64,000 nucleotides of DNA from Elusimicrobiota bacterium (lineage in GTDB: Bacteria > Elusimicrobiota > Elusimicrobia > 2-02-FULL-39-32). Of this stretch, positions 44,083 to 51,694 are shown piece by piece. Position numbers and translations under genes: made by a program. Under the pieces are notes generated by a model. It was not told the origin of the DNA, ran no database searches, and saw nothing but the letters and a program-made list of their open reading frames with translations. The stretch is taken from NCBI GenBank assembly GCA_021730935.1, contig JAKFYJ010000018.1, forward strand, positions 23,465 to 87,464, given 5' to 3'. How positions within the stretch are numbered: the stretch's first letter is position 1; each line of letters begins with the position of its first letter.

Positions 44083-44796
44083 TTATTCGGACACCTCAAT
44101 GTTTTCGACGCTCAACGTGACGTCCAGTTCCAGTTTTCGGCTGTCGGTCATTTCGATATCAATGGTTTTGGGCGGGAGCCGATAATGCCAGGTGGTGACC
44201 TTGATGTTTCCAGCTGGCACGGTCAGGGAATATCGTCCCTCCGCGTCCGCCGTGCAAAAAATCGGTCCAGCCACGAAAAGCCGGGATTGAGCGTCCGGCT
44301 CTTCCAAACAGAGAAGGCGGTAAAATCCGATGTCGCCCATCTCCACGGTTTTTTCTTCCATGGGTTCAAGATTGAGGGTCAGCCTGCGCACGGACTCGCC
44401 GCCGCTATAAAGCGTGACAGCCTCGTCGGAAACATTTTTAAAAATGACTTTGGCTCCCCTGGAAACGGCTTGAAATTCGGTTTCAAACTCAAGGCCTCTG
44501 CGGGTTTTGTGAAGGATGACCGCGGCCGTGCTGATTGAGGCGCTCAAAGTCACCGAGGCATCCGCAGGTTCGGCATAAACCACAACTTCCTTCAGTTTTT
44601 CATAATCAAAGAGCGTGGCATAACGGAGCGCCCTGCTGGAATAGGCGCTTTCGCTTTTGGGGTCCACCTTGATTTTGGGTTTGCCCCGGACTTTCCCGAA
44701 GATGCGTCCATCGGCGGCCCACGCGGATTGGGAGAGAAACGCGGCGCAGAGAACAAGCCACAGGAAACGGGGCGCGGATATTTTAAAAGGGTTCAC
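44083..44796 (-). CDS. Secreted carboxypeptidase-regulatory-like (Ig-fold) protein
   Basis: 237 aa. Signal peptide (FLWLVLCAAFLSQSAWA), a central beta domain, and a C-terminal CarboxypepD_reg-like domain (TADAEGRYSLTVPAGNIKVTTWHYRLPP) closely parallel to the end of the cupredoxin neighbour. Start GTG overlaps the upstream stop by 4 nt (GTGA). Probably a periplasmic partner of the porin. Confidence 0.75.
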   Translation of the reverse strand: MNPFKISAPRFLWLVLCAAFLSQSAWAADGRIFGKVRGKPKIKVDPKSESAYSSRALRYATLFDYEKLKEVVVYAEPADASVTLSASISTAAVILHKTRRGLEFETEFQAVSRGAKVIFKNVSDEAVTLYSGGESVRRLTLNLEPMEEKTVEMGDIGFYRLLCLEEPDAQSRLFVAGPIFCTADAEGRYSLTVPAGNIKVTTWHYRLPPKTIDIEMTDSRKLELDVTLSVENIEVSE

Positions 44797-45458
44797 TTGT
44801 TTTTCATGAGGTCCGCAAGATTGATTTCAACGCGCACGGTCTCTTTCTTCTCAACATGGACGGTGGTCACTTCCACAAAATCTTCGGATTCCGGGAGCAT
44901 CCGGTGCCAGGTGCGGACCGCATATTTCCCGGGAGGAACGGCTTCAATTGAAAATTTCCCGCGATCGTCCGTGACCGCGTTCAGGGAATTGGGCGCGACA
45001 TAGACGACGGCGTTCATCTTTTCGTGAATCGAACAATAGATGATCACGGGCCCGAGCTTCTGGAATTTGACGGAGTGGCGGGTCCCCTTGGGATAAATGC
45101 CGAGATCGAATTTCCGTGTATTGGAAAAGGAAAAGACATTGTGGTGGATGTTGTCGTCGTTGGGAAAATCCACCGTCTGGTTTTGGGCGATGGCGAGGAC
45201 CGGAGGCTGAAACAAGGCATTTTTTTGAGACATGGAAGGATGAATTTCCGGAACCGGAAGCGAGAGGGCCGTCTGGCCGGCAGGCACAAGATAAACCACC
45301 GTGTTGGAAACGTCCCAGCCTTTGATGGGCTTTTTTTTGCCTTTCGCGTCCGTCTTATAAATGACGACTTGTCCCTGAACCTTTGCTCCTTCACCCGCCC
45401 ATAACGCGCCTGCCGACTGGCCGAGGAAGAAGACGCAAAGCAAAAGACGCGAAATCAT
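44793..45458 (-). CDS. Secreted cupredoxin plus carboxypeptidase-regulatory-like protein
   Basis: 221 aa from ATG 45458 (MISRLLLCVFFLGQSAGALWA signal). The central cupredoxin shows all type I copper ligands: His in NIHHNVFSF, then Cys, His and Met in YCSIHEKM. The C-terminal ITDDRGKFSIEAVPPGKYAVRTWH-like part is a regulatory-like Ig fold. This pairing is known from proteins annotated as methylamine-utilisation or plastocyanin-like. It may carry electrons or copper in the periplasm; the adjacent porin could serve metal traffic. Confidence 0.82.
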   Translation of the reverse strand: MISRLLLCVFFLGQSAGALWAGEGAKVQGQVVIYKTDAKGKKKPIKGWDVSNTVVYLVPAGQTALSLPVPEIHPSMSQKNALFQPPVLAIAQNQTVDFPNDDNIHHNVFSFSNTRKFDLGIYPKGTRHSVKFQKLGPVIIYCSIHEKMNAVVYVAPNSLNAVTDDRGKFSIEAVPPGKYAVRTWHRMLPESEDFVEVTTVHVEKKETVRVEINLADLMKNK

Positions 45459-45490
45459 TAACTGCAAAATAGCAAATGATCGCGGCGAAA

Positions 45491-46954
45491 TCAACCCTGA
45501 AAAAAATTCAGTTCCCGTTCTTTTTGCTCGGCGTTCCAGCGGAGCTCGTCCGCCATGAGATCAAGGACCGGGCGCGCCAGTTCCCTCGCGGTTTCAGGCT
45601 CAAAATAAGCAAGTCCCGTGCGGCGGACCAGGAAATCGCTGAGGCGGGCCGTCATCTCATGCCGAAGACTGCGGCCGACAGCGTCAGCCAGAATCTTAGG
45701 GTCTTTTGCGCTGAGAGCAAGGGGTTCTGTCTCCCCGACTGCCAGGGGAATGTTCAGCGTCCGGCATCGGGAGGAAGTCAACAAATCCACAACGCGCTCA
45801 GCCATCTTGCGATACCCCGTAAGTTTTCCGCCCGCAATCGACAGGAGTCCGGAACCGGAAATAAATATTTCGTCTTTTCGCGAAACCTCGGACGGTTTTT
45901 TGCCGTCCTCCTGAATCAGGGGCCTCACTCCGGCCCAGGAAGAGCGGACGTCCTGGTTCGTCAGGTTTATATTTGTGAAAAAGGCGTTGGCGGCATTGAG
46001 GAGATATTGAATATCGCCGTCCGAGACCTGGGGATTTTCAATCGGCCCGGAATAATCCGTGTCCGTGGTCCCGATATATACAGAATTCTCTCGAGGAATG
46101 GCAAAAATCATTCTCCCGTCATTTTGCAGGGAATCAAAATAAACAGAGCTCCTGAGAGGAATTTTGGATTTTGCAAAGACAAGATGGACGCCCTTGGTCA
46201 GGCGCAACCGTTTGCCGGCGAGAGGGCCTTCTCTTTTCCGCAGTTCGTCCACCCAGGCGCCCGCCGCGTTCACCACCGTTTTCGCTCGGATCTCATATCC
46301 CTTTCCCTCAAGGAGATCATGAACTTGCGCCCCGCAAATGTTTCCTTTACCGTCGTATAAAAAAGAATCGGCAGACGCATAATTCACGCACAAGGCGCCG
46401 TGAGCGTGCGCGGTCCGGATAACTTCCAGAGTGAGACGGGCATCGTCCGTGCGGTATTCATAAAAAAGCGCGGAACCTTTGAGGCCCGCGCGGTCCAGAA
46501 GAGGTTCTTCTCTGAGGGTTTCTTCGCGCGACAATATTTTTCTGCGCTCCTCTCCCCGCACGCCGGCCAAACGGTCATAAATCCACGTGCCCAACGACGC
46601 GGAAACCCAGCCGAAACTTCCCCCCTGAAGGATCGGGAGAATCATTTTTTCCGCCTTCACCAAATGCGGCGCGTTTTTGTGAAGGATGGCGCGCTCTCTG
46701 CCCGATTCCCGAACCAAGCCGAACTCGCCCTGCTTCAAATATCTCAGCCCGCCGTGAATCAGTTTGGTCGAACGGCTGCTGGTCCCGGAAGCGAAATCCT
46801 GCTTTTCGACGAGCCCGACAGAAAGCCCGCGGCTGGCCGCGTCCAGAGCGATGCCCGCGCCCGTGATTCCGCCTCCGATCACGAGGAGATCAAGGACCTT
46901 GGAAGACAGGGTTGCAAGAAAATGTCCGCGGTTAAAAACAGAAAAGTCTTTCAT
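45491..46954 (-). CDS. glpD: FAD-dependent glycerol-3-phosphate dehydrogenase
   Basis: 487 aa. FAD-binding LLVIGGGITGAGIALDAASRG, then VEKQDFASGTSSRSTKLIHGGLRYL (the GlpD signature), VVNAAGAWVDEL and a C-terminal GGKLTGYRKMAERVVD. Oxidises glycerol-3-phosphate to DHAP at the inner membrane, passing electrons to quinone. TATAAT lies 9 nt before the ATG. 32 nt separate it from the cupredoxin gene, so read-through is possible. Confidence 0.95.
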   Translation of the reverse strand: MKDFSVFNRGHFLATLSSKVLDLLVIGGGITGAGIALDAASRGLSVGLVEKQDFASGTSSRSTKLIHGGLRYLKQGEFGLVRESGRERAILHKNAPHLVKAEKMILPILQGGSFGWVSASLGTWIYDRLAGVRGEERRKILSREETLREEPLLDRAGLKGSALFYEYRTDDARLTLEVIRTAHAHGALCVNYASADSFLYDGKGNICGAQVHDLLEGKGYEIRAKTVVNAAGAWVDELRKREGPLAGKRLRLTKGVHLVFAKSKIPLRSSVYFDSLQNDGRMIFAIPRENSVYIGTTDTDYSGPIENPQVSDGDIQYLLNAANAFFTNINLTNQDVRSSWAGVRPLIQEDGKKPSEVSRKDEIFISGSGLLSIAGGKLTGYRKMAERVVDLLTSSRCRTLNIPLAVGETEPLALSAKDPKILADAVGRSLRHEMTARLSDFLVRRTGLAYFEPETARELARPVLDLMADELRWNAEQKERELNFFQG

Positions 46955-46997
46955 CGTTTTATGATTATACCACAGCGCAATTTGCGCCTGGAGTTCT

Positions 46998-47207
46998 TCA
47001 TTTTTTTAAAGGGTCCAGCAGATATTCCAGTCCGTTCGTCTTGATTTCCAGGACCGACCTCAGCATGTCGCCGAGCTCGCCTTTGGGAAATCCTTTGCGG
47101 GCAAACCAGATGAGATATGTTTCCGGGAGATCGATCAGCCGCCGGTTGGCGTATTTGCCGAAGGGCATCCGCATGTTCGCAAGCTTGGGAAGATCGAAAC
47201 CGCTCAT
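46998..47207 (-). CDS. DUF3820-family small protein
   Basis: 69 aa: MRMPFGKYANRRLIDLPETYLIWFARKGFPKGELGDML, the DUF3820 core. The family appears with exonuclease or quorum-related genes elsewhere; function unproven. Ends a short run with the GreA-like gene 18 nt upstream. Confidence 0.85.
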   Translation of the reverse strand: MSGFDLPKLANMRMPFGKYANRRLIDLPETYLIWFARKGFPKGELGDMLRSVLEIKTNGLEYLLDPLKK

Positions 47208-47225
47208 GGGTTTATCAAAGGGAAT

Positions 47226-47702
47226 TTATTCCGCACTGACGCGATATTCGACGGCGGCCACGGTGTATTGGGCGGAACCCGGGCCTTGCCATGAGATTTT
47301 GCCCCCCGCTTTGGCTCCGAGGAGAGATTGGGCCAGCGGCGCGGTCCATGCGAGCAATCCAGGGCCGGTTCGCGCTTCGTCTTCACCGACGATTTTATAA
47401 GAAGTCTTCTTTCCGGCCTCGTCTTCGAGCGTCACAAGAGCACCGAACCTTGCTTCAGGCCCGGAACCTGGAGGGACCAAAATGGCTCCGCTGATCCGCG
47501 CCTCAAGATATCGCAAGTCCCTGTCGATGGGTTTCGTGTCTCCGCCGTGAGCGGAAATCTCTCTCCTCCTCTCGGCCAACTCGCGCGCGGAAGATTTCAG
47601 CATCTCCAGTCCCTGGGGCGTGACATAATTCGGCCCCGGAGGAACCGGCTTCTCGGGAATGTCGTCCCCGGCGTCGTCTTCTTTTGTGAATGCGCGGCTC
47701 AT
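47226..47702 (-). CDS. GreA/GreB-like transcription factor
   Basis: 158 aa. A short N-terminal coiled coil (GLEMLKSSARELAERRREI) and the FKBP-like C-terminal domain (RFGALVTLEDEAGKKTSYKIVGEDEA, PLAQSLLGAKAGGKISWQ). The NYVTP start and RDLRYLEARI are as in GreB-like proteins, but the coiled coil lacks the standard length and its acidic tip is weak, so it may bind RNA polymerase without cleavage activity. Followed by DUF3820. Confidence 0.85.
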   Translation of the reverse strand: MSRAFTKEDDAGDDIPEKPVPPGPNYVTPQGLEMLKSSARELAERRREISAHGGDTKPIDRDLRYLEARISGAILVPPGSGPEARFGALVTLEDEAGKKTSYKIVGEDEARTGPGLLAWTAPLAQSLLGAKAGGKISWQGPGSAQYTVAAVEYRVSAE

Positions 47703-47707
47703 AAAAA

Positions 47708-48007
47708 TTAAAGGTCGATTTCTCTCGGAGGAAGCGGCTTGTCAGGATTTTCTTTGGCTCGGCGGAAGGCTTCGTCAAAACGTTTTTTTATGGTGTCGCT
47801 CTTGCGCTTTTCAGCGTCCAGAGATTTCTGAAAAATTTCTTCCCTCTGCTGGGCTTCCGCCTTGAACTTGTCCTTGACGTTGGTCAAGTCCACCGCGGGC
47901 TTTTTGACCGGCGCCTCGTGAAGGAGAATGTCCCCCGTGGCGAGGTCCACAGTGAGTTTGGCGCCGCAACAGGGGCAAATGGTTGTGACCGAACTTTTAT
48001 TTCCCAT
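47708..48007 (-). CDS. Zinc-finger-tipped coiled-coil small protein
   Basis: 99 aa. N-terminal CPCC (TTICPCCGAKLTVDLATG) suggests half a zinc ribbon; residues 40-90 form a Lys/Glu-rich helix. Lies 5 nt upstream of the GreA-like gene, same operon. Family not recognised. Confidence 0.65.
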   Translation of the reverse strand: MGNKSSVTTICPCCGAKLTVDLATGDILLHEAPVKKPAVDLTNVKDKFKAEAQQREEIFQKSLDAEKRKSDTIKKRFDEAFRRAKENPDKPLPPREIDL

Positions 48008-48127
48008 AAAAAACCTCTGACGCCTATTCTAAGTTATTCTTTAATAATCACGCAAGAGGCGAGAGTGCAGGATCAGCCACTGATAATGATCGCAGGCGAT
48101 CCGGTCCTCGATCAGTTCCGTCTTAAA

Positions 48128-48280
48128 TTATATTCTTCCCATCACCATCAGAATCACCAGGACGAGAACGACAGTTCCCAACCCTCCGCTTGGATAATAG
48201 CCCCAATTCGAACTGTACGGCCAATGAGGCAGAGACCCCACCAGAAAAAGCACCAGAATGATCGTTAATATTAGTGACAT
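48128..48280 (-). CDS. DUF3309-family membrane peptide
   Basis: 50 aa from ATG 48280 (MSLILTIILVLFLVGSLPHWPYSSNWGY then GLGTVVLVLVILMVMGRI). Two short hydrophobic helices flank an aromatic turn, the DUF3309 layout. GGAGGAA precedes the ATG. Third of a stress-type run with the YHS and CsbD genes. Confidence 0.85.
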   Translation of the reverse strand: MSLILTIILVLFLVGSLPHWPYSSNWGYYPSGGLGTVVLVLVILMVMGRI

Positions 48281-48291
48281 AAGTTCCTCCT

Positions 48292-48537
48292 TTACTTCAC
48301 CATCTTCTGATATTGCAAATCGACGCTTGAACCTTGAGGAGCTTTCTCGCAATTGCTCTGAGGGTCGGCATCATCGCAGCTGGCATATTCGTCTTTCGCC
48401 TTCAGGGCAGCCTTCTCAAATTTATCAAGGCATCCTTCCGAACAAAAATAAGTGATGTTTCCTTCATTTTCAATTTTGTGCGGAACCGTGATTTCCACGT
48501 CCATTCCACAGATGGGGTCTTTTTTCATTTGGCTCAT
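48292..48537 (-). CDS. YHS-domain metal-binding protein
   Basis: 81 aa. DPICGMDVEI and YFCSEGCLDKFEKA supply the Cys residues of the YHS/TRASH fold used to bind copper or other soft metals. The tail has further Cys (ASCDDADPQSNC). Starts 15 nt after the CsbD gene and ends 11 nt before DUF3309. Confidence 0.85.
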   Translation of the reverse strand: MSQMKKDPICGMDVEITVPHKIENEGNITYFCSEGCLDKFEKAALKAKDEYASCDDADPQSNCEKAPQGSSVDLQYQKMVK

Positions 48538-48552
48538 GTTATACTCCTAATG

Positions 48553-48732
48553 TTATTTTCCAAAAACTTTTTTGACCTGACCAATTTTTTCCTGGGCCCT
48601 GCCGGCCGCCTTTTCAGCCTTGCCTTTGGCTTCCAACTTGGGGTTGTCGGTGATTTTTCCAGCCATTTCCTTGATCCGTCCCTTAACTTTGTGGAATTTC
48701 CCTTCAGTATTGTCACGCGCGCTGGTCTTCAT
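48553..48732 (-). CDS. CsbD-family stress protein
   Basis: 59 aa from ATG 48732 to TAA 48553: DNTEGKFHKVKGRIKEMAGKITDNPKLEAKGKAEKAAGRAQEKIG, the CsbD repeat. A perfect AGGAGG lies upstream. CsbD proteins are general-stress proteins of unknown biochemistry. Heads the CsbD-YHS-DUF3309 operon, preceded by conserved element A and a possible 23-codon leader. Confidence 0.9.
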   Translation of the reverse strand: MKTSARDNTEGKFHKVKGRIKEMAGKITDNPKLEAKGKAEKAAGRAQEKIGQVKKVFGK

Positions 48733-48784
48733 AAAATATCCTCCTCGAATGATTTAGAAGTAACGAACAACTCACTCCCTTCAT
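48713..48784 (-). CDS. Possible 23-codon leader peptide overlapping csbD
   Basis: GAGGAG, 5 nt, then ATG 48784 opens a frame that ends at TGA 48713, 20 nt inside csbD in another frame (MKGVSCSLLL and on). The ribosome site is strong and the overlap would couple it to csbD translation. Only reading-frame evidence; could be chance. Confidence 0.35.
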   Translation of the reverse strand: MKGVSCSLLLNHSRRIFYEDQRA

Positions 48785-48810
48785 GTTACTCCTCAGGAGG
48801 GAATCTGAAA

Positions 48811-48914
48811 TGGCGGGACTGTAAATTTATTGTGTAGGAATTGTGACTGTGGGAATGCCGCAGAAGAGGATTCGCTGCGAACGTCGCGTTAGAAAGGGGC
48901 TCGGCGTTTATATC
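48811..48914 (-). promoter_or_regulatory. Conserved intergenic element, copy A
   Basis: Shares ordered blocks with 50410-50503: GATATAAAC, a CCCCTT, TTCTnnGCGG-like, CAATTCCTAC(A/G)CA and CCCGCC, all in the same orientation. Lies upstream of csbD. Possible alternative-sigma promoter, small RNA or old repeat. Confidence 0.5.
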
Positions 48915-48924
48915 CGGCCTGACA

Positions 48925-49782
48925 TCAGGTTTTCAAACACACAAATGCTTCGGCATTTCCGGCTCTCAGGCCGTCGGAACGGCCGGCGAAATATCGCTGG
49001 TAAATTTCTTCGGCGGAGACATATTTAGGATCTTTAAAACCTGCCTCTTTTGCGAGCGCTAGAATTTGAGGAGGCGCAAATAAGCTGAGAAAAGGCGTTC
49101 CTGCTTCTTGAGCTTTTTTCATCACAAATTCCATCCCGGACCTCTCTTTGGGATCAAGGTTGTCGAGCGAGAGCATGAATGTCATGGCGAAGGTTGATCC
49201 CGGCGCCAACTTTGACATCTGTTTGAGCGTCGCCATGTTTGCTTCCCGAGTGAGATACATCGAGACGCCCGTCGAAACAACGACAGCTGGCTTTTGTTTA
49301 TCAAACCCAGCCGCAATCAGCTGTTCCCACCACGACTGTCCCGCTTCAAAGTCCACAGGCACGAAATGCAGCCATTCTGGGACAGTGAACCCTGTTTCAG
49401 CCAGCCGCTTTTGTTTCCACGCCTGAGGTCCGGGCTGATCAACCTCAAACAGATTCATGCGGCTCGCAATTTCCGGGCGCCGTTGCGCGAAAGTGTCCAG
49501 CCCAGCGCCCAGGATCACATATTGGCTCACGCCGTTCTTTGCCTGTTCTTCGACGATGTCTTCAATAAAACGGGCACGCCCCACAATGGAAGCGCGCATC
49601 GGCTTTGAAAATTCAGGGTTCATGTCCGGACGGTTCCGCCATTGGCCGTCCGCAACGAGTTTCAAACCGATCTCGTCCGTCAGGATGTGCGGCTGAGTGT
49701 CAACCTGAACATGCAGGGCCCGCCACAAGGCGACTCGAACTGCCGTGTGCTCAGGTTTTGGGATATGTTGGTCTGATGTCAT
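48925..49782 (-). CDS. Class I SAM methyltransferase, TIGR00027/LCM-like
   Basis: 285 aa from ATG 49782. The PPM/LCM-type features: RARFIEDIVEEQAKNGVSQYVILGAGLDTFAQRRPE holding the SAM loop, FEVDQPGPQAWKQKRL, FVPVDFEAGQSWWEQLIAAGFD, and STGVSMYLTREAN. These enzymes O-methylate small acids or protein carboxyls; substrate unknown. Located in the accessory region directly after the antitoxin-like gene. Confidence 0.88.
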   Translation of the reverse strand: MTSDQHIPKPEHTAVRVALWRALHVQVDTQPHILTDEIGLKLVADGQWRNRPDMNPEFSKPMRASIVGRARFIEDIVEEQAKNGVSQYVILGAGLDTFAQRRPEIASRMNLFEVDQPGPQAWKQKRLAETGFTVPEWLHFVPVDFEAGQSWWEQLIAAGFDKQKPAVVVSTGVSMYLTREANMATLKQMSKLAPGSTFAMTFMLSLDNLDPKERSGMEFVMKKAQEAGTPFLSLFAPPQILALAKEAGFKDPKYVSAEEIYQRYFAGRSDGLRAGNAEAFVCLKT

Positions 49783-49793
49783 AGAGATATTTT

Positions 49794-50084
49794 TCACTTC
49801 CCGAATGTCAAAATATATTTGTTTGGCGAAATTGGGCGTATGTCCACCTGTTGGCCGGGATGCACCAAAATCGGTGGAAACGTCACCCCGCAAGTGTTTC
49901 CGATCCGGACGACCCTGCGTTTCTTTCCGATGGAATCCACCATTTGGCGCAGTTTCATAAGGCGTTTGGCCTGTTCACGGGTCAGAGTCACAAAGGCGCA
50001 CTTGAAACACTTTAAAACGTCAGTCTCCAGTCCGTCAATTTCTTCTACGCTTTCTTTAAATACTCCGCCGCAATCGCATTTCAT
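49794..50084 (-). CDS. YgiT-type zinc finger plus AbrB-like protein (candidate antitoxin)
   Basis: 96 aa from ATG 50084. CDCGGV and CFKCAF form a four-Cys MqsA/YgiT-type finger; residues 55-96 (VVRIGNTCGVTFPPILVHPGQQVDI) resemble the swapped-hairpin AbrB/MazE DNA-binding fold. It follows the toxin-like gene by 2 nt. Antitoxins of this layout bind and repress their own promoter; here by analogy only. Confidence 0.75.
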   Translation of the reverse strand: MKCDCGGVFKESVEEIDGLETDVLKCFKCAFVTLTREQAKRLMKLRQMVDSIGKKRRVVRIGNTCGVTFPPILVHPGQQVDIRPISPNKYILTFGK

Positions 50085-50086
50085 TT

Positions 50087-50353
50087 TTATCGCTTTCCTT
50101 TTATGATCCATGCTGATTTCACCTCCCAAAATTCATTGTGTACTTTCACCGGAACCTCATAAGTCTCATTGGGTTTTCCCATCCGAACCGTTCGTTCCAC
50201 CAAATCTACATTCAAATTCCTTTCGGCTTCTCGAATCAGATAGTGAGGGTCGTATGTAATAGAAACCCGTCTTCGGTCTGTCCGCTGAAGAACCTTCTCT
50301 ACCCAGTTCAATCCAACACCTTTAAGTATAACATCAGGTATACCATTTTTCAA
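50087..50353 (-). CDS. DUF4258-like candidate toxin
   Basis: 88 aa. ISYDPHYLIREAERNLNVDLVERTVRMGK resembles the HA-x-x-R-M-type core of DUF4258/RelE-fold proteins, but the usual His is replaced around DPHYLIREAERN. Start has AAGGAG 9 nt upstream, and TATAAT at 50378. Gene order toxin-first, finger-antitoxin-second matches YgiT/DUF4258 modules. Confidence 0.7.
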   Translation of the reverse strand: MKNGIPDVILKGVGLNWVEKVLQRTDRRRVSITYDPHYLIREAERNLNVDLVERTVRMGKPNETYEVPVKVHNEFWEVKSAWIIKGKR

Positions 50354-50372
50354 GTCTCCTTAAGGACGCAAG

Positions 50373-50378
50373 ATTATA
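50373..50378 (-). promoter_or_regulatory. -10 of the toxin-antitoxin-like operon
   Basis: Perfect TATAAT, preceded directly by TG; start site near 50366, then AAGGAG, then ATG 50353. No strong -35 seen. Confidence 0.5.
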
Positions 50379-50409
50379 CACCTGCATCTTGAGACAAGCA
50401 TACTGAAAC

Positions 50410-50503
50410 TTAAATGGAAGGACTAGGCGGGAATTATGTCAACCTGCGTAGGAATTGCTGGAGTCCCCCGCGAAAAGAATCCCAAAGTGAAGGGGTTTAT
50501 ATC
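50410..50503 (-). promoter_or_regulatory. Conserved intergenic element, copy B
   Basis: Counterpart of copy A; contains GATATAAAC, CAATTCCTACGCA and a TTGACA that could be a -35. Lies upstream of the toxin-antitoxin-like operon. A 14-15 nt inverted pair (50391-50404 and 50532-50546) brackets it. Confidence 0.5.
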
Positions 50504-50546
50504 AGAATAGAACTGGCTTTCTATCGGCGGGAGTATGCTTGTTCTC

Positions 50547-50607
50547 TGGACGACAAGTGCCAGCCCTGACAGCTTTTGCATGATAACAGTGGACCTGCCC
50601 CCACCGA
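50547..50607 (-). pseudogene. Decayed 3' fragment of the tRNA-His-linked small gene
   Basis: About 40 nt match the intact gene at 54060-54110 nearly exactly (GACGACAAGTGCCAGCCCTG and on), with a one-base deletion in the Cys codon that shifts the frame, then weaker similarity until the VOC gene stop. No ORF remains. Confidence 0.75.
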
Positions 50608-50609
50608 GC

Positions 50610-51038
50610 CTACTTCAGTTTTGGGTTAAAGTCTATCATCCATTCAATGCCGTATTTGTCTCTAAACATGCCGAAATAGGAGCCCCACAAACTGTCTTCC
50701 ATCGCCATTTCCACTGTCCCGCCCGCCGAAAGTCCCTTAAAAATTTTATCCGCTTCTTCTTTGCTTTCCGCGCTTATCAAAATCTTGCTCCTATTTTCAT
50801 TTTCGTTATGCCTTCCCATGAATTCGGGAGTGTCGCTCCCCATCAACAGACTGTTCTTGCCAATCGGCAATACAATGTGCATGATTTTATCGGCTTCCTT
50901 TTCAGAAACAGGCCCCGAGATGGGCATGTCCTTGAAGCGCACCACGCGCGCGAATTGGCCGCCAAAAACTGATTTATAAAATGTAAACGCTTCTTCAGCA
51001 TTTCCGTTAAAGTGAATGTAAGGGTTGATTGATGCCAT
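50610..51038 (-). CDS. VOC-family protein (PhnB/3-dmu-9-like)
   Basis: 142 aa. INPYIHFNGNAEEAFTFYKSVFGGQFA and FGMFRDKYGIEWMIDF are typical of the PhnB/glyoxalase-like branch; metal ligands are only partly conserved, so it may be non-enzymatic. Common in accessory regions. Confidence 0.88.
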   Translation of the reverse strand: MASINPYIHFNGNAEEAFTFYKSVFGGQFARVVRFKDMPISGPVSEKEADKIMHIVLPIGKNSLLMGSDTPEFMGRHNENENRSKILISAESKEEADKIFKGLSAGGTVEMAMEDSLWGSYFGMFRDKYGIEWMIDFNPKLK

Positions 51039-51072
51039 AATTCTCCTTGGGTTGTTTACTTGATCGTCATGT

Positions 51073-51324
51073 TCATTTATAACACAACTCCGGAAATAAA
51101 AGTTCCGGATTGAACCCCGCCGTCACCAGAGCATGCTGTTCCTTCCTCGAAAAATGGTTTCTCTGATTGATTTTGTGCAGCAACGTGAAGATTTCATCCA
51201 CTCTTAAAAGAATTTCCCCCAACCCACTCAAGGGAATATTCCGCTTGGTGCAATCCATTAAAACGCTCAACAGCTCGCTGCGCTGATAAGCGTAAATGTC
51301 GTCGGTTTTAGCACCCATTAACAT
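51073..51324 (-). CDS. Unrecognised 83-aa protein
   Basis: Helical and soluble: YAYQRSELLSVLMDCTKRNIPLSGLGEILLRVDEIFTLLHKINQRNHFSRKEQHAL. Stand-alone gene between VOC and ArsC/Spx. No family recognised. Confidence 0.5.
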   Translation of the reverse strand: MLMGAKTDDIYAYQRSELLSVLMDCTKRNIPLSGLGEILLRVDEIFTLLHKINQRNHFSRKEQHALVTAGFNPELLFPELCYK

Positions 51325-51336
51325 GAATTTTAAGTC

Positions 51337-51690
51337 TCACAACACCAGACGGTCCCATTCTTTCGGATCAAAGCCGACGGCTCCTTTTTCGCCTTTAAGC
51401 ACGAAAGGGCGCTTGATCAAATTGCCGTTGGAAGCCAACAAATTCAGCGCTTCTGCATCGCTCATTCCTGCGAGCTTGTCTTTGATCCCAAGCGCGCGAT
51501 AGTCCTGGCCGGACACATTGAATAATTTTTTAATGGTTCCGGTGATGGCCAGCATTTTTTTAAGTTCCGCGATGGTGGGCGGCGTTTCCCGGATGGGCAC
51601 CAGGACATAATCAACGCTCTTGGCGTCCAAATATTTCTGCGCCTTGCGGCAAGTGCTGCACTTGGAATACTCATACATTTTGAGTTTCAT
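51337..51690 (-). CDS. ArsC/Spx-family (YffB-like) protein
   Basis: 117 aa from ATG 51690. Thioredoxin-like with CSTCRKAQKYLD (a CxxC rather than CX3 arsenate-type loop), and LIKRPFVLKGEK, the conserved Arg-Pro block. Spx/YffB members act in redox or arsenate biology; arsenate reduction is not implied. Its start overlaps the DUF1016 gene end by 4 nt out of frame. Confidence 0.85.
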   Translation of the reverse strand: MKLKMYEYSKCSTCRKAQKYLDAKSVDYVLVPIRETPPTIAELKKMLAITGTIKKLFNVSGQDYRALGIKDKLAGMSDAEALNLLASNGNLIKRPFVLKGEKGAVGFDPKEWDRLVL

Positions 51691-51694
51691 GGGG

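Noticed and set aside
48733..50609. Integron attC array around accessory genes
   Set aside because: A GTTAGA occurs in copy A, but no paired GTTRRRY/RYYYAAC stem recurs between genes and no intI is seen.
51337..51690. Arsenate reductase assignment
   Set aside because: The CxxC loop and overall form fit Spx/YffB as well as ArsC, and there are no other ars genes.
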